Assembly (NCBI GenBank): GCA_910577065.1
Contig: CAJTLD010000050.1
Span: forward strand, 1-19,231
DNA from: an uncultured Lachnospiraceae bacterium
GTDB taxonomy: Bacteria > Bacillota > Clostridia > Lachnospirales > Lachnospiraceae
Length of the DNA stretch: 19,231 nucleotides
Reading direction: 5' to 3'
Each line of letters opens with the position of its first letter. Position 1 is the first letter of the stretch. The position numbers and the translations under genes are program-made. A model generated the notes under the pieces. That model was not told where the DNA came from and ran no database searches. It saw nothing but the letters and a program-made list of their open reading frames with translations. Positions 1-6,519 of the stretch are shown piece after piece.

Positions 1-74
1 GGCGGAATAGCTCAGTTGGCTAGAGCACACGGTTCATACCCGTGGTGTCGAGAGTTCAAATCTCCCTTCCGCTA
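1..74 (+). tRNA. tRNA-Met (CAT), elongator type
   Basis: A complete cloverleaf can be folded by eye. The 7-bp acceptor stem pairs bases 1-7 with 67-73, with a G-U pair at the first position and discriminator A at 74. The D-arm begins TAGCTCAG, the anticodon stem is CACGG/CCGTG around loop TTCATAC (anticodon CAT), and the T-arm contains GTTCAAATC. The anticodon stem lacks the three consecutive G-C pairs of initiator tRNA, and the overall sequence resembles the Bacillus/Clostridia elongator tRNA-Met. A CAT anticodon could also be tRNA-Ile2 (lysidine-modified), which the sequence alone does not fully exclude. CCA is not encoded. The gene starts at the first base of the window, so upstream tRNAs may exist outside it. 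Confidence 0.95.
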
Positions 75-78
75 CTGT

Positions 79-115
79 AAATCCCGAAAGAAGCAGTTAT
101 CTTTCGGGATTTTTT
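79..115 (+). terminator. Rho-independent terminator after tRNA-Met
   Basis: A perfect 13-bp stem pairs 79-91 with 100-112 (core ATCCCGAAAGA / TCTTTCGGGAT) around an 8-nt loop. It runs into a T tract at 110-115. It starts 5 nt after the tRNA and separates the tRNA transcript from the epimerase gene, which has its own promoter just downstream. Confidence 0.92.
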
Positions 116-133
116 GTGGTTTAAAGGGAATAA

Positions 134-162
134 TGGAGACATCCCCGGTAATATGTTATAAT
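134..162 (+). promoter_or_regulatory. Sigma-A type promoter with extended -10 for the epimerase gene
   Basis: TGGAGA at 134-139 (4 of 6 to TTGACA), a 17-bp spacer, and a perfect TATAAT at 157-162 preceded by TG at 154-155 (extended -10, TGTTATAAT). Transcription would start near 169, giving a leader of about 45 nt. A second TATAAT at 169-174 has no recognisable -35 and is considered less likely. Confidence 0.65.
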
Positions 163-214
163 TGAGTTTATAATGCAGAAAACACCATGCAATAAAGATG
201 AAAGGAGAGGCAGC

Positions 215-1267
215 ATGATAGTTAGAGAACGTTTTGGGACGGATGACAGCGGGAAGGAAGCGGAACTGTTTACCATTACCAATACAAACGGGACACAGTT
301 AAAAGTCACGACGCTTGGAGCTACAATTGTTTCGTTTGTGTTCCGCGACAAAGAAGGAACAATGCGCGACGTAGTGCTTGGGTATGATGAGGCGGCTTCT
401 TATCTGGAGCAGAAAGGCTATTATTTCGGGGCTACCGTCGGAAGGAATGCAAACCGTATTTCCGGCGCCAGGGTCACAATAGGCGGTGTGGAATATGCCT
501 TAGAAGCCAATTCCGGAGCCAATAACCTGCACAGCGGAAGCAATGGCGTCAGCCACAGGGTATGGGATACGGAACGGGTGGATGAGAAAGCGGGAAGCGT
601 TGCAATGAAGCTGCTCAGTAAGGATTTGGAACAGGGTTTTCCGGGAAATATGACGATAAAAGTTACTTTTACGCTGACCGGGGACGACGCTGTGCGTATT
701 GACTATGAAGCGGTATCCGACAAAGATACGATAGCCAACTTTACAAACCACAGTTATTTTAACCTTGCAGGGCATGACAGCGGTTACATAGGAGAACAGA
801 AATTAAAGATTTACGCAAATGCGTTCACCCCCGTTGCGCCCACAGGTTCTGTCCCGACAGGGGAAATTTGCCCGGTGGAAGGAACGCCGCTTGATTTTAG
901 GGAGTTTAAAGAAATCGGACGGGAAATAAACGCGGATTATGATCAGCTTGTTTATACCAAAGGCTACGACCATAATTTTGTGCTGGACGGCGGCGGCAGG
1001 TTTGGGCTGATGGCAGAGGCGATCTGCGAGGCCACCGGGATTCATTTGTACGCGTATACGGATCGCCCCGGCGTACAGCTGTATGCCGGGAACTTTATCG
1101 AAACGCATAAGGGGAAAGGAGGCGCCCTTTACGGAGAACGCCATGGGTTCTGCCTGGAGGCCCAGTGTTTTCCGGACGCCGTGAATATCCCGTTATTTGA
1201 AACGCCTCTTTTAAAAGCGGGGGAAGCGTATTCATCCGCAACAATGTACAGGCTCAGCCTGGATTAA
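215..1267 (+). CDS. galM: Aldose 1-epimerase (mutarotase), GalM family
   Basis: This 350-residue cytosolic enzyme interconverts the alpha and beta anomers of aldoses such as galactose, feeding the Leloir pathway. Family signatures are visible in order: GATVGRNANRI near residues 70-80, NNLHSG with H106, NHSYFNLAG with the catalytic acid H179, and LEAQCFPD with the catalytic base E315. The length matches the family (about 340-350). The ATG at 215 is chosen because AAAGGAGAGG lies at 201-210 just before it. An upstream in-frame ATG at 173 overlaps the promoter region and lacks a ribosome site. There are no other galactose genes next to it, so it may act as a lone housekeeping mutarotase. Its TAA stop (1265-1267) overlaps the stop codon of the convergent transporter gene. 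The family call is secure; sugar preference is not. Confidence 0.93.
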   Translation: MIVRERFGTDDSGKEAELFTITNTNGTQLKVTTLGATIVSFVFRDKEGTMRDVVLGYDEAASYLEQKGYYFGATVGRNANRISGARVTIGGVEYALEANSGANNLHSGSNGVSHRVWDTERVDEKAGSVAMKLLSKDLEQGFPGNMTIKVTFTLTGDDAVRIDYEAVSDKDTIANFTNHSYFNLAGHDSGYIGEQKLKIYANAFTPVAPTGSVPTGEICPVEGTPLDFREFKEIGREINADYDQLVYTKGYDHNFVLDGGGRFGLMAEAICEATGIHLYAYTDRPGVQLYAGNFIETHKGKGGALYGERHGFCLEAQCFPDAVNIPLFETPLLKAGEAYSSATMYRLSLD

Positions 1268-1833
1268 TATAAGAGTTGTTCTTTTATATCCGGTACTTTG
1301 GACAGGATGGGAAATAAAAGCAGGCTGATTAGGATGCCGGCTAACCCCTGTACCAGATTAAAAGGGACTCCGGCGGCAGCGGAAGCGGCTCCGGCGGCAA
1401 CGGCTGCAGTAGTGAGCCTGCCCGCGGCAAAAGCTGCGATTGCCGTTTCATAAAGAAAATAACCGGTTACCATCACGGTTTCTCCGATAAGGCCGCTTGC
1501 AATTACAAAAATCTGATAAGGCTGCGGCTGTTTTGGGCGGCGTTTGAACAGACGGAATAATAGGCCTGCAATTCCCGCGGTCAGCGCTTTGATCAAAAAC
1601 GTAGCGGGCGCAAAGGCGGCGTAGCCGGAGAAGATGTCTGCAAACATGGAGCCGATGCCGGCGGCCAGCGCTCCTGCAGCGGGTCCCAGTAAAAATCCGC
1701 ACAGCAGCGTCATTCCGTCGCCTATGTGGATATATCCCATAGTTGGAGTGGGCAGCTTTAGAATCATCGTTGCAATGCAGGTGAGTGCAGCCATCAGGGC
1801 TGCAAGGATTTTCTTTTTCAGATTTTTTTCCAT
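1264..1833 (-). CDS. ECF transporter S component (ECF-ribofla_trS-like)
   Basis: This 189-residue integral membrane protein is the substrate-capturing S subunit of an energy-coupling-factor vitamin importer. It has about five or six hydrophobic segments: a start of MEKNLKKKILAALMAAL, then a loop with PTMGYIHIGDG, then the glycine/alanine-rich segment LLCGFLLGPAAGALAAGIGS, and AFAPATFLIKALTAGIAG. This pattern is typical of clostridial S components annotated as ECF-ribofla_trS or 'ECF transporter S component'. The shared EcfA/EcfT module is not in the window, as expected for group II ECF systems. The start at 1833 is preceded by AGGAGG (complement of 1845-1850), spaced 11 nt; a longer reading to 1914 would include a poor N-terminus and the promoter. 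Substrate is unknown: riboflavin, pantothenate and pyrimidine precursors are all possible, and no riboswitch was recognised upstream to settle it. Confidence 0.82.
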   Translation of the reverse strand: MEKNLKKKILAALMAALTCIATMILKLPTPTMGYIHIGDGMTLLCGFLLGPAAGALAAGIGSMFADIFSGYAAFAPATFLIKALTAGIAGLLFRLFKRRPKQPQPYQIFVIASGLIGETVMVTGYFLYETAIAAFAAGRLTTAAVAAGAASAAAGVPFNLVQGLAGILISLLLFPILSKVPDIKEQLLY

Positions 1834-1863
1834 AATGAAAAGTGCCTCCTTTTGTTTTTTTCT

Positions 1864-1892
1864 ATCATATGCATACAGTGGTATTGTGAAAA
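1864..1892 (-). promoter_or_regulatory. Possible sigma-A promoter for the ECF S-component gene
   Basis: On the minus strand, TTTTCA (complement of 1887-1892, 4 of 6 to TTGACA), a 17-bp spacer, and TATGAT (complement of 1864-1869, 5 of 6 to TATAAT). This would give a leader of about 25 nt before the start codon, which leaves no room for a riboswitch. Confidence 0.45.
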
Positions 1893-1999
1893 GAGCCAAT
1901 TTTTGAAAAAACAATCAGGCCAGTTTCAGGAAAAACGGATATTCAGAACGGAAAGGCCGGTGCAAAGAGTATGACTGTAACCTGTCCGAAATGAAATTT

Positions 2000-2017
2000 T
2001 ATTCCAGTTTTGGAATA
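2000..2017. promoter_or_regulatory. Inverted repeat abutting the MCP promoter (operator candidate)
   Basis: A perfect 7-bp dyad TATTCCA-GTTT-TGGAATA ends 3 nt before the -35 box of the MCP promoter. Its size, symmetry and position fit a binding site for a dimeric regulator, activator or repressor. As an RNA hairpin it would be weak and has no T tract. No regulator gene is adjacent, so the cognate protein is unknown. Confidence 0.4.
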
Positions 2018-2020
2018 GAG

Positions 2021-2049
2021 TAGACAGAACGACAAATTTCGAGTATAAT
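2021..2049 (+). promoter_or_regulatory. Strong sigma-A promoter for the first MCP gene
   Basis: TAGACA at 2021-2026 (5 of 6 to TTGACA), exactly 17 bp, then a perfect TATAAT at 2044-2049. Predicted transcription start is near 2056, about 24 nt upstream of the ATG; the ribosome site AGGGGGG lies at 2068-2074. It is a housekeeping-type promoter and not the motility sigma-D/sigma-28 type. Confidence 0.8.
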
Positions 2050-2079
2050 AAAATATCATAAAAACACAGGGGGGCTAAA

Positions 2080-3822
2080 ATGAAGAATTTAAGAATCGGA
2101 ACAAAACTTTTGGTGACATTTATGATCATCATCCTGCTTTTCTGCGCAACGGTTGCCAGCGCGATTTACGGGCTGAGGGAAAATGCAGAAAAGTACTCGG
2201 ATTTTTATCACGTCGGGTATCAAATCACGAACAAAGTTATGAACATGCGGCGCGGCCTTCAGATTATTGTAAAGGATATTTCATTCATTACGATAGAAGA
2301 AGACGACGCGAAAAGCCAGACTCATAAAGCGGATCTTGATAAAGAAATGACGCTGCTGGAAGAAAATGCAACGTGGCTTTTTGAGAATTTTAAAGGCGAT
2401 TCCGAGTTACTGGATGCTTTTTCCGCCAATATCAGAGAGGCCGTTGAACTGCAGGAAGCAGTCGTTAAGCTGGCGGAGACGGACATGCAGGGAGCAAGGA
2501 ATATGCTGTTGGATGAGTATCAGCCTCTGGTAGAAGAAGCCGTAAATACGCTGATTCAGATCAGTTCTGTTGCAGAGCAGTCCGCGGAACAGGATTACCA
2601 GTCCACAACCGAAATGCAGAGGATGCTGGTCATTGCCCAGCTGGCTATGGCGGGCGGCGCACTGGTGATTACGTTGTTTCTTTCCACTTACCTTACCAGA
2701 TCGATTAAGCGTCCGCTGGACGAACTGGAACGTTCCGCAGAAAAGATTGTCGGCGGAAATTTCGATATCAACATAACATATAAGTCTAAAGATGAAATGG
2801 GCAGCCTGGCAGATGCGTTCCGGAACATGACGATAATTTTAGGCGATGTGATTTCAGACGCGTCTATGCTTCTGCAGGAAATGGCAGACGGCAATTTTGA
2901 CGTCCGTACGCATGCCGAGCAGCATTATGTCGGGGATTTTCAGGGTCTTTTACTTTCTATCCGTAAGCTGAACAAAGGGTTGAGTTCTACATTGGGACAG
3001 ATTAACCTGAGCGCGGATCAGGTTGCTTCCGGGGCAAGCCAGGTATCTGTCGGATCGCAGGCGCTTTCCCAGGGCGCAACGGAACAGGCTTCCGCCGTAG
3101 AAGAACTGGCGGCCACCATTGCGGGTATTTCCCAGCAGATTAAGGAAACGGCCAACAATGCGCTGGAAGCAAGAACTAAGTCCGGCCTTGCAGGAGACGA
3201 AATGGAAGGCTGTAACAAACAGATGCAGGATATGATGGCTGCTATGGAAGAAATCACCCGTACATCCAATGAGATTGGCAAGATCATTAAAACAATTGAA
3301 GATATTGCATTCCAGACCAATATACTGGCTCTGAACGCAGCCGTTGAGGCGTCGCGTGCAGGCATTGCAGGAAAAGGGTTTGCTGTCGTTGCGGAAGAAG
3401 TGCGCAACCTCGCAGGCAAGAGCACGGTAGCTTCCAAAGATACGGCGGAACTGATTGAAAGTTCCATTAAGGCCGTTTCACGCGGGACAAAGATTGCAGA
3501 TTCCACCGCGCAGGCTCTGGTAAAAGTAGTAGAAGAAGTACGTGTGGTAGCTTCTGCCGTAGAACATATCGCAGATGCGGCAGAAGAACAGTCCGGTGCG
3601 GTAGAACAGGTTACGGTTGGCGTGGATCAGATTTCCAGCGTAGTGCAGACCAATTCCGCTACAGCGGAACAGAGCGCGGCTGCCAGCCAGGAACTGTCCG
3701 GCCAGGCGGAGATGTTAAAAGAACTTGTGGCGAAATTCAAACTCCGCGAAGAATACATTCCAAAAGCATCCGGCGCGGGAATTGGGTTTGACGACGCACA
3801 GTCCGGAAATATAGAACTGTAA
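2080..3822 (+). CDS. Methyl-accepting chemotaxis protein with four-helix-type sensor domain
   Basis: This 580-residue transmembrane chemoreceptor would feed the CheA/CheW complex encoded downstream. TM1 lies at about residues 10-30, followed by a helical extracellular region of about 150 residues (4HB_MCP-like, with no recognisable PAS or Cache fold), and TM2 at about 185-206. A HAMP segment starts about 204 (RSIKRPLDELE), followed by a linker and a long coiled-coil signalling domain. The signalling tip at 407-434 reads EDIAFQTNILALNAAVEA then SRAGIAGKGFAVV. The normally near-invariant Glu in the AGE motif is Ile here (I429), and Ala is Ser at 425. No C-terminal CheR/CheB-docking pentapeptide is seen. 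It has its own promoter, and the next gene also has one, so it is probably monocistronic. Ligand unknown. Confidence 0.94.
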   Translation: MKNLRIGTKLLVTFMIIILLFCATVASAIYGLRENAEKYSDFYHVGYQITNKVMNMRRGLQIIVKDISFITIEEDDAKSQTHKADLDKEMTLLEENATWLFENFKGDSELLDAFSANIREAVELQEAVVKLAETDMQGARNMLLDEYQPLVEEAVNTLIQISSVAEQSAEQDYQSTTEMQRMLVIAQLAMAGGALVITLFLSTYLTRSIKRPLDELERSAEKIVGGNFDINITYKSKDEMGSLADAFRNMTIILGDVISDASMLLQEMADGNFDVRTHAEQHYVGDFQGLLLSIRKLNKGLSSTLGQINLSADQVASGASQVSVGSQALSQGATEQASAVEELAATIAGISQQIKETANNALEARTKSGLAGDEMEGCNKQMQDMMAAMEEITRTSNEIGKIIKTIEDIAFQTNILALNAAVEASRAGIAGKGFAVVAEEVRNLAGKSTVASKDTAELIESSIKAVSRGTKIADSTAQALVKVVEEVRVVASAVEHIADAAEEQSGAVEQVTVGVDQISSVVQTNSATAEQSAAASQELSGQAEMLKELVAKFKLREEYIPKASGAGIGFDDAQSGNIEL

Positions 3823-3823
3823 A

Positions 3824-3852
3824 TTGACATTTACCAATAATCGTGGTATCTT
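3824..3852 (+). promoter_or_regulatory. Consensus sigma-A promoter for the receiver-HD-GYP gene
   Basis: A perfect TTGACA at 3824-3829 begins 2 nt after the MCP stop codon. After 17 bp comes TATCTT (3847-3852, 4 of 6), with TG at 3844-3845 forming an extended -10. Predicted start is near 3859. The ribosome site AAGGAG is at 3903-3908 before the ATG at 3914. Confidence 0.7.
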
Positions 3853-3913
3853 TATTATTGAGAACTTATTGATTACGGACAGATAGAATGAGTGATAGAA
3901 ATAAGGAGTTGGC

Positions 3914-4984
3914 ATGGAAAAACAGCGGATCTTGATTGTCGATGACGAAGAAATTAACCGTCTGATACTGGACGGGATGTTTGATGACGCGGATACATAT
4001 GAGACGATTGAAGCGAGCAATGGGCAGGAAGCGATCTCCCATATTGAGAACAACCATGGTATTGTGTTGATCTTACTGGATATCTTAATGCCGGTCCTGG
4101 ATGGTTTCGGTGTATTGGAATATATGAAGGAGCATGGTCTTTTGGAAGAGATCCCTGTTATTCTGATTACCAGTGAAACGATTGGAGACAGCGAAGAAAA
4201 GGCGTATTCCTACGGGGTGGCGGATGTCATCCACAAACCTTTTTACCCGAACATAGTAAAAAAGAGAAGCAGGAATATTATTGATCTGTACCAGAATAAG
4301 CATAATATGGCGGTGCGCTTAAAAGAACAGGAAGAAGCGCTTTTAGCACAGCAGAAAGAACTGAATGAGAACAATGAGTTTATGATTGATGCCCTCAGTT
4401 CCGTTGTAGAATCCAGAAGCGCCGAAACCGGGGAACACACCAAACGTATTAAGAACCTGACGAGGATTATGCTGAAATATTTTGTGGAAAATTTTCCGCA
4501 GTATGGCCTGACGGATTCTCAGGTAGATCAGATTGCCCGGGCCTCTGTCCTGCATGATATTGGAAAGATCGGTATTCCGGATGCTGTTTTGTCAAAACCG
4601 GGACGTTTAACAAATGAAGAATTTGAAATAATGAAGTCGCATACGACCATTGGCTGCGATATACTGAAAAAGTTTTACCGGAGCACGACGAGCGAGTTTG
4701 ACCGATACTGTTATGAAATCTGCCGCCACCATCATGAACGGTGGGACGGCCGCGGTTATCCGGATCGTCTGTCAGGGGATGAAATTCCGATTAGCGCGCA
4801 TATTGTTGCGGTAGCGGATGTTTTTGACGCTCTGGTCAGTCCAAGGGTATATAAGAGTTCGTTTGATAAGGAAACAGCATTTAATATGATTATAAACGGT
4901 GAATGCGGACAGTTTTCACCGGATGTATTGGAATGCATGAGGCTTGCAAAAGAAGATTTCTTCAATGTTTGTGGAAGTTATTAA
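3914..4984 (+). CDS. Response regulator with HD-GYP domain, c-di-GMP phosphodiesterase type
   Basis: This 356-residue cytoplasmic protein has an N-terminal receiver domain: acidic pair D10/D11, phosphoacceptor D56 in LLDILMP, T86 and K108. A helical linker follows (about 120-160), then an HD-GYP domain. Every expected ligand or motif of the HD-GYP family is present: E171 and H175 in ETGEH, H214-D215 in LHDIGKIGIP, H243 in KSHTTIG, H272-H274 in RHHHE, the GYP motif at 281-283 (DGRGYPD), and D302 in VADVFDAL. The family hydrolyses c-di-GMP to pGpG and GMP, so an active phosphodiesterase controlled by phosphorylation is expected. The likely phosphodonor is the histidine kinase two genes' length downstream (5083-6507) or CheA. 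A terminator follows the gene at 5021-5059. Function is family inference; the intact metal site is read directly. Confidence 0.93.
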   Translation: MEKQRILIVDDEEINRLILDGMFDDADTYETIEASNGQEAISHIENNHGIVLILLDILMPVLDGFGVLEYMKEHGLLEEIPVILITSETIGDSEEKAYSYGVADVIHKPFYPNIVKKRSRNIIDLYQNKHNMAVRLKEQEEALLAQQKELNENNEFMIDALSSVVESRSAETGEHTKRIKNLTRIMLKYFVENFPQYGLTDSQVDQIARASVLHDIGKIGIPDAVLSKPGRLTNEEFEIMKSHTTIGCDILKKFYRSTTSEFDRYCYEICRHHHERWDGRGYPDRLSGDEIPISAHIVAVADVFDALVSPRVYKSSFDKETAFNMIINGECGQFSPDVLECMRLAKEDFFNVCGSY

Positions 4985-5020
4985 TATGGTTGGTTTTTCG
5001 TAATACTCGAAACAGAAAGC

Positions 5021-5059
5021 AGGCAGCAAAGAAAATGTAATATTTTTTGCTGCCTTTTT
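5021..5059 (+). terminator. Rho-independent terminator between HD-GYP gene and histidine kinase
   Basis: AGGCAGCAAA at 5021-5030 pairs with TTTGCTGCCT at 5046-5055. The stem extends to 13 bp with one G-U pair (5031-5033/5043-5045), has a 9-nt loop and ends in TTTTT at 5055-5059. It sits only 23 nt before the histidine kinase start, and no convincing promoter lies between them. It may therefore be a partial terminator or attenuator within the cluster. Confidence 0.85.
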
Positions 5060-5082
5060 CAGGTCTTAGGCAGGAGGCTGTT

Positions 5083-6507
5083 ATGGAACGGCAGGAAAAC
5101 TGTATATTTCCGACAGAAGACGCTTTGGAAATGATTCTGATGTTTGACAGATACGGGATAATTTCCTATGCAAACGATACGGCGAAGAAGAAACTGGAAT
5201 ATGAAAGTGAATTGTGCGGAAGGAATATCAGCGATATTTTTCCGAATACCTTTTATAGTACGCAAGATGGCTTTAAGACAGATTATTTATTTGGCCATAA
5301 GCTGCAAAAACTTGCGGCGTACCGCAAAAATCTTACCTGTTTTCCTGTGGAAGCAAAAATTTTAGACGGCTGTACAGACTGCGGTATGTATATCTGTATG
5401 GCAAACGACATACTGGAAAAGGAATTTTTAAATAAAGAAATCGAGCAGGTAAGGCAGGAGGCAAAGCAGGCCCTGAAAGTGAAATCAGAGTTTGTCGCAA
5501 ATGTAACGCATGAGCTGCGCACTCCGGTAAACGGGATACAGGGCAATGTCCGGGCGCTGCTGGAAGAAAACTCGGACGCTAAAATCATGAAATCACTGCG
5601 GTTGATTGAACGCTGTTGTGACGATATGAATAAGATTATTAATAACATCCTGGATTTTTCAAAGCTGGAAGCCGGGAAATTTGTTTTAGAACCCCGAAGG
5701 TTCCATTTTCGGAATATGATGGATTATGTAAGGAACAATCATATGAATAAGCTTACCGAAAAAGGGCTTGGCTTTTTTATGACAGTATCGCCTCAGGTAC
5801 CGGAATACGTCATAGGGGACGAACTGCGTTTGGTACAGGTGCTTGGAAATCTGCTGTCTAACGCGCAAAAGTTCACCGCCGTAGGCAAAATTACGGTGGA
5901 AGCCGTCAAGACGGCGCAGGTAAACGATAAGATAGAGTTGTTTTTTATAGTAAAAGACACCGGGATTGGAATCGATAAAGCAGATAAGGATAAACTCTTT
6001 GAAAGTTTTTCGCAGGTAGACGCGTCTATTTCCAGAAAATACGGCGGCACAGGCCTCGGGCTGAATATCTGTAAACAGCTTGTAGAACTGATGGGCGGCA
6101 AAATGGAGGTGGAAAGCGAGAAAGGCAAAGGAAGTACGTTTTCGTTTTCGGTATGGGTGGGCGCGTGTGAAAAAGACGAAGCCGCCGTACCTGAGGAGGA
6201 GGCAGAACGGCCATTGTTTGTGGCCGCGCCTGCCCAGGAAGAAATTTCTGTTGAAAAAATCAGGCAGTATGGTACCAGCGAGAACCTTGAGTGCCTGCAA
6301 AAAAATCTTTCAAAACTGATTTTATGCGTTGAGATGGAAAACTGGGAAAAGGCGGAAATGTTTATGGAGACGATCCGCCAGATGACGGAAGGCGCGCCGC
6401 GCGAAATCAGCCGCGTGGTATTAAAGCTTAAAATGGCAATCCAAAAAGAAAATTACGATAAAATAGCAGGCCAGTATGCAGAATTGAGCCGTATCCTGCA
6501 GGCTTAG
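5083..6507 (+). CDS. PAS-containing sensor histidine kinase with degenerate Hpt-like tail
   Basis: This 474-residue soluble kinase has no membrane segment. An N-terminal PAS-like domain (about residues 10-110) leads through a short helix to a HisKA domain with phosphoacceptor H143 in NVTHELRTPVNGI. The HATPase_c domain carries N260 (NLLSNAQKFT), G1 box D292 (DTGIGID), the F box (LFESFSQ) and the G2 box near 321 (GGTGLGLNI). After about residue 385 comes a helical module of about 90 residues, spaced like an Hpt domain. At the place of the phosphorylatable His it reads METIRQ (E429) where Hpt domains have AHTLKG, so it is probably not phosphorylated; this alignment is by eye. There is no attached receiver, so its partners are probably the flanking receiver-HD-GYP proteins. 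The ATG at 5083 follows AGGAGG (5072-5077). An in-frame ATG at 5047 lies inside the terminator hairpin and is rejected. Confidence 0.9.
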   Translation: MERQENCIFPTEDALEMILMFDRYGIISYANDTAKKKLEYESELCGRNISDIFPNTFYSTQDGFKTDYLFGHKLQKLAAYRKNLTCFPVEAKILDGCTDCGMYICMANDILEKEFLNKEIEQVRQEAKQALKVKSEFVANVTHELRTPVNGIQGNVRALLEENSDAKIMKSLRLIERCCDDMNKIINNILDFSKLEAGKFVLEPRRFHFRNMMDYVRNNHMNKLTEKGLGFFMTVSPQVPEYVIGDELRLVQVLGNLLSNAQKFTAVGKITVEAVKTAQVNDKIELFFIVKDTGIGIDKADKDKLFESFSQVDASISRKYGGTGLGLNICKQLVELMGGKMEVESEKGKGSTFSFSVWVGACEKDEAAVPEEEAERPLFVAAPAQEEISVEKIRQYGTSENLECLQKNLSKLILCVEMENWEKAEMFMETIRQMTEGAPREISRVVLKLKMAIQKENYDKIAGQYAELSRILQA

Positions 6508-6519
6508 GGAGGTATCAGC

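Noticed and set aside
1..120. tRNA gene as an integration site of a mobile element.
   Set aside because: No integrase gene and no duplicated tRNA 3' end was noticed in the window; the flanking genes look like ordinary chromosomal genes.
1267..1289. Small hairpin ATATAAGAG/CTTTTATAT between the convergent genes as a bidirectional terminator.
   Set aside because: The stem is short and AT-rich with a G-U pair, and no T run follows on either strand.
1920..1990. Strings GGAAAGG and GGTGCAAAG suggestive of a class I c-di-GMP riboswitch, attractive given the HD-GYP genes.
   Set aside because: The second helix with its GGTAGC/GGGTTACC-type receptor is missing, and the best promoter for the MCP lies downstream of this region, so it would not be in the leader.
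2021..2049. Possible sigma-28/sigma-D (motility) promoter before the first MCP.
   Set aside because: No TAAA-N15-GCCGATAA-like pattern; the sequence is a clear sigma-A TAGACA-17-TATAAT.
3018..3506. Long antisense open frames opposite the MCPs (3018-3506 and 13206-13838).
   Set aside because: They are mirror frames of the repetitive Ala/Glu-rich coiled coils, with no ribosome site and composition typical of shadow frames.
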